DNA from: Garcia nutans
Lineage: Eukaryota > Streptophyta > Magnoliopsida > Malpighiales > Euphorbiaceae
NCBI GenBank assembly: GCA_947685225.1
Contig: CANTUV010000037.1
Location: 26,989,001 to 27,053,000 of the forward strand
Reading direction: 5' to 3'
Length of the DNA stretch: 64,000 bases
This document shows, in pieces, positions 22,010 through 32,929 of the stretch. The notes under the pieces were generated by a model that was not told the origin of the DNA, did not search any database, and saw only the letters and a list, made by a program, of their open reading frames with translations. Position numbers and translations under genes: made by a program. Each line of letters starts with the position of its first letter. The first letter of the stretch is position 1.

Positions 22010-23509
22010 TCTTTCTCCAGCACCTTTGTTCTCTGGTTCTCCTTCCTTTTTGTTCTCTTGATCACCTGCATTCACAGAATTATTTTCAACATTATTGTTT
22101 ATTACCTTTCCACTTCTAAGAACAGTCACTGATTGTGCCTGCTCAAGTTGACTCAGAAATTTCCCTTTTTATTGAATCTGCATCTGTTGTGCAAGTTGTC
22201 CCACTTGAGTCTCCACTTTCTTAAAAGATGCTTCTAATGAATCCAGCCTCTTGTTATTCATCTCTTGATTCTTAGCACTGACTTGGATAAAGGCCTGTAA
22301 ACTATCCTCCAAACTCTCTCTCTTAGGCTGCCCTTGATTTGAAGATTGACCCTGCGGTTGGTTTTGTCTCTGGAGCAAATGGAAAGGTTGTTGAGAATTA
22401 TTTGTTGCCCAGGAAAAATTTGGATGATTCCGCCAACCAGGATTGTAAGTATTTGAATAAGGATCATTCTGGGCCCTTGGTTGATATCCCCCCATTACAT
22501 TGAATTGCTCAGCTTCATTTCCATAAGACTCAAATGCGGAGGGGCATATATTTGCTCCATGCCCGAAATTTCCACAAATTCCACACACTTCTTGAGTGGA
22601 TGAAGAAGTATTGTTCTTCATGTTCAGCATTTGCACTTGCCTTGTCAATTCAGCTATCTGATTGACCATCTCACTGTTGGCTTCCAATTGGTTCACCCCT
22701 TTATTTCTTCCTCTTACACTTTTCTGTTGAGAATTAGCTCCCAACATTTCAAAGATTTCATAAGTTTCATCTGCTGTCTTTTCTCCCATAGCTCCCTCAG
22801 CTGCGTTATCAATAGTATTTTGAAATTGCTAGGTTAAACCATCGTAGAAAAACTGATTCAGAAGTTGAAGTGGGTAGTGATGATGTGGACACTGGATCAA
22901 TAACATCTTAAACCTGTCCCAAGCCTCATGAAATGGCTCTCCTTCAAATTGAGAGAATGTAGCTATTTTCCCTCTCAATTCAGCTGTCTTCTGATGTGAG
23001 TAAAACTTGCCCATAAACTTGTTATAAACTTGCTCCCAAGTTATCAAAGAATTTTCAGGCAACATCATAAGCCAGCTTTTTGCCCTATCCTTCAATGTGT
23101 ACGGAAAACACCTCATCCTCAACTGGTCCTCTGTTAGTCCTCCCAATGGAAATGTGTTGAGGGTGGAGTAGAAATCCCGAATAAAGTTCAAAGGATCTTC
23201 ATTTGGAACTCCATAGAATGATGGCAACATGTTGTAATGGATGTTCTTCAACTCATAATTTCTTGCTGCATCTTTCAATCTTATACAAGATGTGGAAGTT
23301 CCAATAACAGGTCTAGCAAAATCCCTCATAGTTCTTTTCCTTTCGTCTCCCATATTGGTAGATTGTGCAGTATCCGACTCAAAATTAGAAGTGTCCTCCT
23401 CTGTATCAAATCCGGTGTATAGTTCAAAATCTTCTCTGCTCCTTTTCACTCTCTGAATTTCTGGAATAACTGGGTATAGCTCTCCTCCGAGTGATCTCCT
23501 ACCTTGCAT
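22010..23509 (-). pseudogene. gag: gag of Athila element D
   Basis: The first minus-strand ATG in the frame is at 23509 (MQGRRSLGG). The gag domain has LNFIRDFYSTLNTFP, AKSWLMMLPENSLITWEQVYNKF and EPFHEAWDRFKMLLIQCPHH. A stop at 22829-22831 splits it from the nucleocapsid part, which has a CX2CX4HX4C knuckle (CGICGNFGHGANIC) and a coiled-coil-like SLEDSLQAFIQVSAK and VETQVGQLAQQM region. Another stop lies at 22169-22171. All parts are in one frame. The second half is clearly homologous to the gag remnant of element I. Confidence 0.92.
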
Positions 23510-23625
23510 AAACAAAATTTCTGGAAAAAGGAATTATTAAAAGCAAAAGATAGATAAAATCAAAAGTAAACAATGAAAAATAATCTAAAATATTTATGCT
23601 TAATAAACAATTATGCCAATTAGCT

Positions 23626-23643
23626 TCCTCGGCAACGGCGCTA
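23626..23643 (-). other. Primer binding site of D (tRNA-Asp)
   Basis: The minus strand reads TAGCGCCGTTGCCGAGGA, which matches the complement of plant tRNA-Asp 3' end (TGGCGCCGTTGCCGGGGA) with two changes. It lies six bases inside the LTR end. The tRNA sequence is from memory of the family. Confidence 0.88.
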
Positions 23644-23649
23644 AAAACT

Positions 23650-25033
23650 TGTTGCGCTCTAATTAACACTACTAGAACTATAATCGCAAGTATACGAGGT
23701 TGCTGTAGTATCTTGGTGAACACCTCAAGGTCGTCTCACAAGGAAGCTAGATAAGCTAATTGATTATCAGATTGTAAATAACAAATTATCAATAAATTTA
23801 AATTGCTAACAACTAATGAAGACAGATTGATTAGAGGTTAAAACAATAAAAGTAAACTGAGTGATATATTGATTCACTTAATAGAAAGGTCTAGGGTTTG
23901 CACTTTTCTACTAACTTATATGTATGAATGGCTATTCCTGTCAACCAATTTAATTTCAAAGATAGATTTCAAGCAACTTAATTAATTGAATCAAGGAAAT
24001 AAGCTCTCGCATTCAAACCTCTTTCAAATAATCTAGTTACAATTGAAATGATCCTTTTCTTAGGTTATATTTCTAATTCACCTAAGTCCCTAATTGAATT
24101 GTTCCAGCATTAGACTTCATTTCTCAATCCTTCATCTAATACCTAAAACACATAATTGGTGGCCAATCAATTATATATTAACAGTAATCCATTTAATTAA
24201 GGCTATAGAAATAATTCAGTTAAGAGCAATAACCAATTCTTACAATCATAGTATATCCATACAAACCCTAGACTAGATCAAATTAGTTCATCATGATGCT
24301 ATCAAACATATTCATCTCATTAAAATTCAAAGAAATCAATTTAGACATTATAGAATTCATGAATACAATTCCAATGAAACTTAAGAGATAAAGTTTAAGA
24401 ACAAAACCAAATTACAAACTCCCTTTAGCTTCTGAAGAATCTCTTGTTCAGATCTTTGCTAGAAGAATATTGCAATGGAAAAAACAAATTTAATCTAGAC
24501 TGTTTGCATCAAAGTGTAATCAAAATTCCAAAAGATAGATCAAAGGGTCATGTGACACAGCCAGTGGCTTGGCCGTGTCAAGTAGGTGTATCACCTACTG
24601 ATCTCTTCATTCTTTGCTCTCTTTCCTTTGGTCTTCTTCCTTGGCTGAGTATGGGACACGGCCAAGCTCCTGGCCATGTCACCTGAGTGTGTCACTTACT
24701 GCCAAATTTTCCTTCCTCTCTTGGTTCCTTGGTTTTGCCCTTAAGATGAGACATGCTTCATGCTATTCTTTCTCCAAGGAAATATTTTGCATATTAACCT
24801 AAAATAAAACTTGAAACAAACTTTAAACAAGAATCAAATGAAACATTAACCAAAAACACATAAACACCACACTAAAAACTAAGACAACAATGACAAAAAC
24901 ACTGAAATAAATTAAAACTACCAAAATTAATGAAAACACTAAATAAACAGATTAAAACTACCAAAATACCTAAAGAAAACAATAATCATCATAATAAATA
25001 AGATACAATTCTATGAAAAAAACTAATAAAACA
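23650..25033 (-). mobile_element. 5' LTR of Athila element D
   Basis: 1384 bases, TGTTGCGCTC to AATAAAACA on the plus strand. Compared with the 3' LTR it lacks about 258 bases near 24535, and the deletion ends inside the palindrome cluster (24545-24700), leaving only decayed units. Elsewhere the two LTRs differ by scattered substitutions. This LTR would drive transcription of D, so the deletion may have removed regulatory sequence. Confidence 0.92.
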
Positions 25034-25507
25034 TGATATGATTTGCCTTTGGGGCTAGACACATTGTATCAATTTGGACCAAAACAGTAATTATGGGATT
25101 TGAATAGCATATTAGATCCATTGGGCCCATGCTTGTGTTTATTTTTATGTGAATTATGAATTGTGGAACAATTGAGCAATATATTAAGATATGGTGTTAT
25201 GAGATATAATATCCTTATGCATTGTGCATTGACATTGCATTTGAATTTTATTGCAATCAAAGTTTGTATTACTAGGCTTTTGGCTTAGCGCGATTGTGAT
25301 TCATCGTGTAGGTGTCAGGGTAGAGCCGGTTGAGCCAGAGAGTTCGTCTAGACTGAGCCGGGTCTAGGCTTGAGATCTTGAGTGCAGAGTTGATTGTTGG
25401 ACATCAAGATCAGAGACAAACTGCCAGCATGCACATATTTTATATTTTTGTACATATTGACTTCTTGTATATTATGTTATATTTTGATGTATATATATAT
25501 CACAAAC
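25034..25507 (+). mobile_element. 5' LTR of chromovirus A, piece 2 of 3
   Basis: Continues the LTR cut at 3507 and aligns with about 42524-43004 of the 3' LTR. The twin hairpin (25272-25309) is present with a G-T pair in each stem, CTAGGC/GCTTAG and CGCGAT/ATCGTG. It ends at CAAAC (25503-25507), the target site of element B. Confidence 0.9.
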
Positions 25508-26329
25508 TGTAATACCCTAAAGTGTACCCTATAAGTTTTGATATAATTGTTGTTTGATTTGAATCAAATGTATATGTGTTTTGGAAAGGAAAAGATTGTT
25601 TAGAGGGAATGTATATGTCGTATATATGGTAATATATATAACAAATATGCAAGTCAAATGGGTGGTCAAGGGAAGAAGATATTTTATTTGTTGATTGTGA
25701 ATTTACTAAAGAGGGCAAGTGATTAAGAAGGATGTTAAAACAAATTAAAAGAGGGTGTTTAGGTAATTCCTTGTTTTGGAATACTTGGTGGAGATTTAAA
25801 GAGAAGTTTGACTTTGTTTCTTTATGTTCTTTTCTTCTTTTCCATTGTGTTGGCCGGCTCATCCAAAGACAAGAGAAAGCAAGAGAGCAAGAGAGGATTT
25901 TAATGTTCTAAGCTCAAATTGAAGGAAGATCTAAGTGATCAAGTTGGTGATTCAAGAAGTTTCATTACTTTGGTAAGTTCTCTTTTGATTTCTTTGCTTA
26001 TTTGAAGTTGTATTTGAGTTTGATAGATTATTTAAGGGTGTGTTGTTTGATTGTGATATGTTTAAGAGTGTTTGATTAAATTGTTTATGGATTTTAAGGA
26101 TGGATTGAAGAAAAGAGTAAGTTGGTTGGAAGAGATGGTGTTGTATTTATGTTTAGGGTTTGTGATGATATTTGTGATTTGTGTTTGATGTAGGTGTGGA
26201 GTTGTTTTGGTATTTTTGTAAGTTTAAGATGGTTTTTGGGTATGTTTTGTTAAGTTTGTTTGAAGTGGATGTTGGTGAAAAGAAGTGTTTTGTTGGGTGT
26301 TTTGTTGTTTTGGCCGGAATCTGGGTTTT

Positions 26330-26630
26330 TGGCCTGACACGCCCATGAGCACGTTCAAATTCTTAGGCGTGTCAATGGTGTTGGTGGCAGTAGGATTGAC
26401 ACGACCCGTAACACACCCGTGTTATTGAGCATGTCATAGCTACTGTGAGATTGGAGAATTGACATGGCCATGAGCACACTCACGTTGTTGGACATGTCGA
26501 TGTTTCTGAGAGGCAGAATATATTACATGCCCAGTGACACGCCCATGGTTCCGAGCATGTAAAAGCTTCTGTGTTGTGGAGTTAGGGCACGGTTAGGGAC
26601 ACGCCCGTGTGGTTGAGCGTGTCATGTTTA
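26330..26630. repeat. GACACGCCCGTGTC palindrome cluster, B 5' LTR
   Basis: Six or more units of the form GACACG-CC-CGTGTC or the half-site pair GACACGCCC...GAGCGTGTC. Many are decayed to CATG or TGTG forms. The 3' LTR (33755-34060) keeps more CpG, for example ACACGCCCGTG where the 5' copy reads ACACACCCGTG. Confidence 0.8.
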
Positions 26631-27129
26631 GAGTTTGCCCTAGTTAACTCTTAACTTGATTATCTCATGTGTATCCCTAAGCAAGTGTATGTTATTATGT
26701 TTGGATTAGGTCTTGAAGAAAGTGAATTGTCATTGATCTAAGAAGTAAAAGAATCTTGGAAAAGGAAGTGTTTAGAGTTGTGTGAATTGTTATTGAGGTA
26801 AGTACAAATATTTCATTATTACATTGTTGAATTATATGAATAATGTACTTTGTTATGTTTATATCAATGATGCTTTATGTATAATGTGAAGGATATGATG
26901 ATGTAATTGATTGTATATTTGAAAGATGAATTGCTATAATGTGGATTGAGATGTGATGGAATATAAAGTCATTGTGATTGACTATAATGACTTTAATGAG
27001 GCATGTTTGCCTAATTGATAATGAAGATTGAGAATGGAATTGCTAATGAAATAATGAATGAATTGTGTGTCTAATGTGTTATTCCATTTTCAGAGTTTTG
27101 TTGATTGGTGGCATGCCTATTAGTAACAA

Positions 27130-27365
27130 TCTCTTGAAGTTAGGTTGGAATTGATCCTTGAAGCAAAGTTGGGTTGAAGTTTAACATGTTTTACTCCCCT
27201 TGAAGCTTGGTTGGGTCTAGTCCTTGAAGCCTAATTGAGATGTTACAACCCTTGAAGCTTGGTTGGGTTGGTTCTTGAAGCCAAGTTGGGATGATACTTA
27301 GCATGCTTTGTTCCCCTTGAAGCTTGGTTGAACCTAATCCTTGAAGCCTAGTTGGGATTATGATA
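27130..27365 (+). repeat. CTTGAAGC repeat module, B 5' LTR
   Basis: Repeated units built on CCTTGAAGCTTGGTTGG and CTTGAAGCCNAGTTGGG, alternating over about 230 bases. The second LTR has the same block at 34555-34790. Similar blocks are in X (about 720-940, inverted) and A (3368-3480; 42385-42505); C has a different repeat at this place. Confidence 0.8.
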
Positions 27366-27635
27366 ATGATGAATGTGATAATTGAACCAAAACATTAACT
27401 CTGAAAATTGAATGGCATATTAGTGTCTTTTGGGCCCATGCTTGTCTTTGTTTAAATGTGATTTATTAATGGTAAAATAATTGAATAATGAGATCTATGG
27501 AAGGACTTTGAAATGTGATATGGTTTATGAAATATAAAGGTGTGATATTAGCTTTCCACCTATGATGTTGTCTTTATTATGAAAATGTGTGACATTGCAT
27601 TGCATTAAAGCATATTGTTAGTATACTATGTACTA

Positions 27636-27673
27636 CTAAGCCGTTGGCTTAGCGCGATAGTGGTTGATCGCGC
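27636..27673 (+). other. Twin hairpin, B 5' LTR
   Basis: CTAAGCC-GTT-GGCTTAG directly followed by GCGCGAT-loop-ATCGCGC, both perfect. The 3' LTR copy is 35057-35094. It lies about 390 bases before the LTR end, as in X, A and C. Confidence 0.72.
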
Positions 27674-28065
27674 AGGTGACAGGGTTGAACTTGAGAGTTC
27701 CTCGAGACCGAGTGAGACTAGGCATTGAAGATTTTATTTTTGGAACTTAAAGATCAGAGAAGGGCAGCCAATCATGTATAACTTCTTTATATTTTGTAAA
27801 GTATTTATTCTAATGTAAACATATGTATAATTGTAAATATTTTATAAATTCCGCTGCGTATTAAGTAAACTTATATATCTATTTTGTTTATATTACAAGT
27901 TAATTACTTTATTTTCTACAATGTATAATGAGAAGGAATATCTTATCATTTACAATGATTTAAATGTTAAAGAAAACCATAGCATCCCTATATTCAGTGT
28001 TCGTATATTATAGTGTGGTGTTTTGTAGTGTGCGTGTACAGGATATAGGGGTGTTACAATTGTTT

Positions 28066-28078
28066 TGGTATCAGAGCC
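28066..28078 (+). other. Primer binding site of B (tRNA-iMet)
   Basis: TGGTATCAGAGCC, seven bases after the LTR end, identical to the site in C. Confidence 0.93.
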
Positions 28079-28227
28079 TAGGTTTGAGATTCTCAACCTA
28101 GGTAAAATGTAAGAAAAATAATATTTTGACTTTAAAAGTTAGTTTTTGAATAACATACATGTTTGGTATTGGCAGTCTTTGATCTTTAATGAGATGTATT
28201 CTGCTGTGTTTGCAGATATAGGTTGTG

Positions 28228-29340
28228 ATGGATTCTCACTTATGTCGGTCAGTAGAGAGTAGTGCTGAGAGTGTAGCTCCGGATGAGGTTAGGGATGGAG
28301 TTAGAGTGGATAGTGCGGGAGAGGTACCTGCTTCTGTGTCAGGGAGACCAGCTGGTGAGGAGATTCCGCCAGTTTGGCTTAGGCATATGGTAGAGATATT
28401 GAGGCAAGCACCAGTGCAACCACCGCCACCACCCCCACAACCTTTGGTATCAGTGAGACATTACGATAAATTAAGGAAGTATGGAGCTGAAGATTTTTTG
28501 GGTACTATTGATCCAGCTGTAGCTGAGCAGTGGCTAGATAAAGTACAGAGAATATTCATTCAGTTGCAAGCCACTCCAGAAGAAAATTTTGATTATGCAA
28601 GATCATTGTTGCAGAAGAATGCATATGATTGGTGGAAGACAGTGCCCCATGCTATGAATGATCCACCTACATTGTCCTATACTGATTTTCTAAGAGAGTT
28701 TGAATTGAAGTATACTCCGAGGGAGTATAAAGATGTGAAGAAGATGGAGTTTTTGAGTTTGAAACAAGACAACCGGACAGTAACAGAATATGAGGTTGAG
28801 TTCATCCGGTTGAGCCATTATGCTGGGGGTATTATATCTGATGAGATTGATAGGTGCAGGAGATTTGAGGAGGGATTGAGGCCCTCTATTATGTGTCTTG
28901 TGGCTGGATCTAGATATCATGATTTTTCCCAGCTTGTTGCAGCAGCTAGGAGTGTGGAGAGAGCTCAGGGCATTGCAGCAGCTGCGTTTGAGGAAGAGAT
29001 CAGGGTTAGGAGACCCCAGTTTGAAGCAGGGTCTTCATCTGTGAAGAGAGGTAAAGGAAGTTTTGTTCCTCGGGGTAGTAGGAGTCTGAGGCCAGCTAGT
29101 AGGTCAGTACAGTTTCAGAGGCAGAGATCGAGACCTACAGTTTCAGTGGCGAGTTTTCCGACCCTAGTGATTCAGAGATCCACTCTACCCATATGTATTC
29201 ATTGTGGTAGGCCACATGGTGGTACTTGTTGGAAGACAGGTGTAGCAGGGGTATGTTTCAGATGTGGATCACCTGATCATTTTGTTAGAGAGTGTCCTGA
29301 GAGGCAGGAGCAGATGTCGGTAGATTCTGCAGTTTCTTGA
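28228..29340 (+). pseudogene. gag: gag of chromovirus B
   Basis: ATG at 28228 (MDSHLCRS), preceded by the candidate acceptor TTTGCAG at 28215. The frame is open for 370 codons: a proline-rich linker, gag domain (DFLREFELKYTPREYKDVKKMEFL), CIHCGRPHGGTC and the knuckle CFRCGSPDHFVREC. The stop at 29338-29340 is TGA where C has CGA, so it is a mutation within one gag-pol frame. This is the best-preserved gag in the window. Confidence 0.93.
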
Positions 29341-29990
29341 TCTAGCGTGAGAGGTGGTCGAGGGGGCAGAAGTTTCAGCAGAGGAGGTAGATCTGGGTTC
29401 AGTCAGAGAGGAGGCTCTACATCCAGGGATAGTAGATTAGAGGAAGCCAGATCTTCTCAGAGGGTATATGTGATGTAGAGGCAGCCAGATGCTTCAGCAG
29501 TCATAGCAGGTACTTCTCTTTATTTGGTATTTCAGTACTTGCTTTGATTGATCCAGGATCTACTCATTCATATATTAGTGCATCTGTTTTGCCTGTGTCT
29601 GAATTGTATGTTGAATCCCTAGGATTTGATGTATTGGTGACAAATCCTTTAGGGCATAGTGTGATTGTTAGCAAGGTGCACCGAGATAGTGCAGTAGTGG
29701 TGCAAGGTTAGGAGTTTCGTGGAGATTTGATTGAAATGCCTTTTAAGGAATATGATTTGATCCTAGGCATGGACTAGTTATCTAGACATGGAGCTGTGGT
29801 AGATTGTCAAAAGAAACTTGTTACATTGAGAACCGGTGATGGTAGAGATGTGATAGTATCTAGTGAGCAGGGACAGCTAGCATCCTTGTTTGTTTCAGCT
29901 GTTGCAGCTAGGAGGTTGATTAGAAAAGGGTGTGATGCTTATCTTGCTCATATTTTGGATACTAGAGTAGTGAGTTCTCAACTTGATAGT
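29341..29990 (+). pseudogene. pol: Gag tail and protease of chromovirus B
   Basis: After the TGA, the Arg/Gly-rich tail and protease follow. TAG at 29476-29478 (CAA in C), loss of one T near 29514 (frameshift), TAG at 29709-29711 and TAG at 29775-29777 (TGG in C) break it. The protease motif DPGSTHS lies near 29550. The frame is open again from 29796. Confidence 0.88.
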
Positions 29991-30911
29991 ATACCTATAG
30001 TTGCAGAGTTTCCAGATGTTTTTCTAGAGGAATTGCCAGGGTTGCCTCCTGAGAGAGAGGTGGAGTTTGGCATTGAATTGTTGCCTGGTACTACTCCTAT
30101 CTATATTACTCCTTATAGAATGGCACCTGCTGAATTGAAAGAATTGAAGGTGCAGTTGCAAGAGTTGTTGGATAAAGGGTTTGTTCGCCCTAGTGTTTCA
30201 CCGTGGGGAGCTCCTATTTTGTTTGTGAAGAAGAAGGATGGTACTATGAGATTGTGTATCGATTATAGGAAATTGAACAAGGTGACTGTTAAAAATAAAT
30301 ATCCTTTGCCTAGAATTGATGATCTCTTTGATCAATTGAAGGGTGCAACAGTGTTTTCCAAGATTGATTTGAGATTAGGGTACCATCAGTTGAGGGTTAG
30401 AGCTGAAGATGTTCCTAAGACAGCCTTTCGCACAAGGTATGGGCATTATGAGTTTCTAGTTATGCCTTTTGGTTTGACGAATGCACCTGCAGCTTTTATG
30501 GACTTGATGAATAGAGTGTTTAGGCCCTATTTGGATCAGTTTGTGGTAGTTTTTATCGATGATATTTTGGTGTATTCGCGTAATAAGGAGGAACATGACA
30601 AGCATCTGTGGATTGTGCTGCAAATTTTGAGAGAGAAGCAATTGTTTGCTAAACTATCGAAATGTGAGTTTTGGCTTGACCAAGTAACTTTTCTCGGTCA
30701 TATAGTTTCAACAGAGGGTATTAGAGTTGATCTAAGTAAAGTTGAAGCTATTTTGAATTGGAGTCCACCAAAGTCTGTGACTGAAGTTAGAAGTTTTCTG
30801 GGTTTGGCAGGCTATTACCGACGGTTTGTGAAAGGATTTTATTTGATAGCTACTCCACTTACCAGATTACTTCGAAAGGGAGTTAGATTTGTGTGGATAG
30901 ATCAGTGTTAG
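29991..30911 (+). pseudogene. pol: Reverse transcriptase of chromovirus B
   Basis: Undamaged RT in one frame (29796-30911): [82 protein letters not shown] and SFLGLAGYYRRFVKGF. All catalytic Asp residues are present. A TAG at 30909-30911 (CAG in C) ends it just before RNase H. Confidence 0.94.
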
Positions 30912-31676
30912 GCTAGCTTTGAACAGTTGAGAGAAATGTTGACCCAAGCGCCTGTTCTTACGTTACCTGTGGAAGATAAACCATATGTCATTTACAGTGA
31001 TGCTTCACATAATGGTTTGGGTTGTGTTTTGATGCAAGAAGGTAAAGTTATACCTTATGCTTCTCGACAGTTGAAACCGCATGAACTCAATTATCCAACC
31101 CATGATTTAGAGCTAGCAGCCATTGTGTTTGCATTGAAGATTTGGCGACACTATTTGTATGGGGAGAAGTGTTTTATCTATACAGACCATAAAAGAATGA
31201 AATATTTGGGGTTTCAGAGAGAGCTCAATCTTCGGCAGAGACGATGGTTGGAGTTGATCAAAGACTATGACTGTTTGATTGATTATCATCCTGGTAAGGC
31301 AAATGTTGTTGCTGATGCCTTGAGTCGGAAGTCTTTAGCAGGTTTGACTGTTTATTCGCTCTCGTTGCTTGTTGAGTTGAGAGCGTTGCATGCTAGCTTT
31401 GTATCTTGTGATGATGGTGCATTGTTGGCACAGTTGCAATTGAAACCGGTATTGTTGGATCAGATTAAAGAGACTCAATTGGCTTATGAGAAGATTCAAA
31501 AGATTGTTTCAGATTGCCAGAATGGAAAGAGTCGAGATTTTATTGTGAGAAGTGATGGGAGTCTTTGGTTTAAGAACAGATTGTGTGTACCTGATGATGC
31601 TAATTTGAGAAGGATTATTTTAGAAGAAGCACATCAGTCAGTATTTGCTATGCATCCGGGCAATACAAAGATGTAA
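30912..31676 (+). pseudogene. pol: RNase H and integrase start of chromovirus B
   Basis: Frame 30927-31676. RNase H motifs YSDASHNGLGCVLMQ, LELAAIVFALKIWRHYL, YTDHKRMKYL and VADALSRKS keep the expected acidic residues. The frame runs on into the HHCC region (HQSVFAMHPGNTKM) and stops at TAA 31674-31676, where C has TAC. Confidence 0.92.
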
Positions 31677-32883
31677 CATGATTTGAAGCAGTATTACTGG
31701 TGGTCCGGTATGAAGCGAGACATAGCGGAGTTTGTATCCAAATGTCTCACATGTCAGAGGGTAAAAGCTGAGCATCAAGTTCCAACAGGGTTACTTCAAC
31801 CTTTATCAGTGCCTGAATGGAAATGGGAAAGAGTAACCATGGATTCTGTGTCTGGTCTACCATTAACACAAAGAAATCATGATACTATTTGGGTGATTGT
31901 TGATAGGTTGACTAAGACAGCTCATTTTCTTTCTGTTCGGATGGATTATTCTCTGGAAAGGTTAGCTGAGCTGTATATTCATGAGATTGTGAAGTTGCAT
32001 GGTGTCCCAATTTCTTTAGTGTCTGATCGAGATCCCCGGTTTACTTCAAGATTTTGGAAGAGTTTACATGGTGCTTTGGGTTCTCGATTGCATTTTAGCA
32101 CTGCTTTTCATCCCGCAGACAGATGGGCAATCAGAGAGAGTGATACAGATTATCAGGGACATGTCGAGAAGCTGTGTCATTGATTTCTCTGGGAGTTGGG
32201 ATAGATTCTTGCCCCTTGTGGAATTTGCATACAATAACAGTCATCAATCTAGCATTGGGATGGCACCATTTGAGGCATTGTATGGTAGAAGATGTAGGAC
32301 GCCTCTATGTTGGAATGAAACTAGAGAAGGGAAGTTAATTGGTCCTGATTTGGTTAAAGAAACTGAAGAGAAAGTGAAAATGATTTGAGATAGGTTGAAA
32401 GCAGCTTCAGACCGACAGAAGTCTTATTCAGATTTGAAAAGGAGAGACATAGAGTTTGATGTTGGAAATAAAGTATTTTTAAAAGTGTCTCCTTGGAAAA
32501 AGATTTTGAGATTTGGTCGAAGAGGGAAGCTGAGTCCTCGTTTCATTGGACCTTATGAAGTATTGGAAAGAATTGGACCAGTTGCTTATCGGCTTGCTTT
32601 GCCACCTAAGTTGGATAGGATCCATAATGTATTCCACGTTTCTATGTTGAGGAGGTACAAGTCGGATCCATCTCATGTATTGCAAATTGAATCTATCAAG
32701 GTGAGTCCAGATCTGACATTTGAAGAAGAACCAATTGCTATTTTGGCACATGAAGTGAAAGAATTGAGAAATAAGAAAGTGCCACTTGTGAAGATTTTGT
32801 GGAAGAATCATGCAAAGGAAGAGGCAACTTGGGAAAGTGAACAATCAATGCGAGATCAGTATCCTCAGTTGTTTCAGAATTGA
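31677..32883 (+). pseudogene. pol: Integrase and chromodomain of chromovirus B
   Basis: Integrase core with VTMDSVSGLP, LVSDRDPRFTS and, after a one-base insertion near 32113, TDGQSERVIQ in the next frame. A stop at 32386-32388 (TGA for CGG in C) precedes the GPY/F module and HNVFHVSMLRRY. The chromodomain (EEEPIAILAHEVKELRNKKVPLVKILW... EEATWESE) is complete to the native TGA at 32881-32883. The last frame, 32395-32883, is open. Confidence 0.92.
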
Positions 32884-32929
32884 TGACAGGTAATTTCGAG
32901 GACGAAATTTATTTTTAGAGGGGGAGAAT
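32884..32929 (+). other. Polypurine tract of B
   Basis: AGAGGGGGAGAAT at 32917-32929, directly before the 3' LTR. Confidence 0.92.

Larger units (their letters stand above)
3508..25033 (-). mobile_element. Athila-type LTR retrotransposon D, whole element
   Basis: Complete minus-strand element inserted in the 5' LTR of A and flanked by TGATA at 3503-3507 and 25034-25038. Minus-strand order: 5' LTR (25033-23650), tRNA-Asp primer site (23643-23626), gag, protease, RT, RNase H and integrase (23509-18140), a spacer with palindromes, an Athila ORF-1 protein (17362-6769, split by element C), about 1.6 kb of noncoding sequence, a polypurine tract (5163-5150) and the 3' LTR (5149-3508). Removing the C insertion leaves about 12 kb, in the usual range for Athila. 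Every coding part has stops or frameshifts, so it is not autonomous. Confidence 0.93.
25508..28058 (+). mobile_element. 5' LTR of chromovirus B
   Basis: TGTAATACCC to GGGTGTTACA. Contains the promoter-like box (25784-25806), donor GTAAGTTC (25973), CACG palindromes (26330-26630), candidate micro-exon (26710-26797, 88 bases) between GGATTAG and GTAAGTAC, four or more CTTGAAGC repeat units (27130-27360) and a perfect twin hairpin (27636-27673). It is diverged from C through most of its length but keeps this order of parts. Confidence 0.94.

Noticed and set aside
23626..23643. tRNA-Asp gene fragment
   Set aside because: Only the 18 bases complementary to the 3' end are present next to an LTR; this is a primer binding site.
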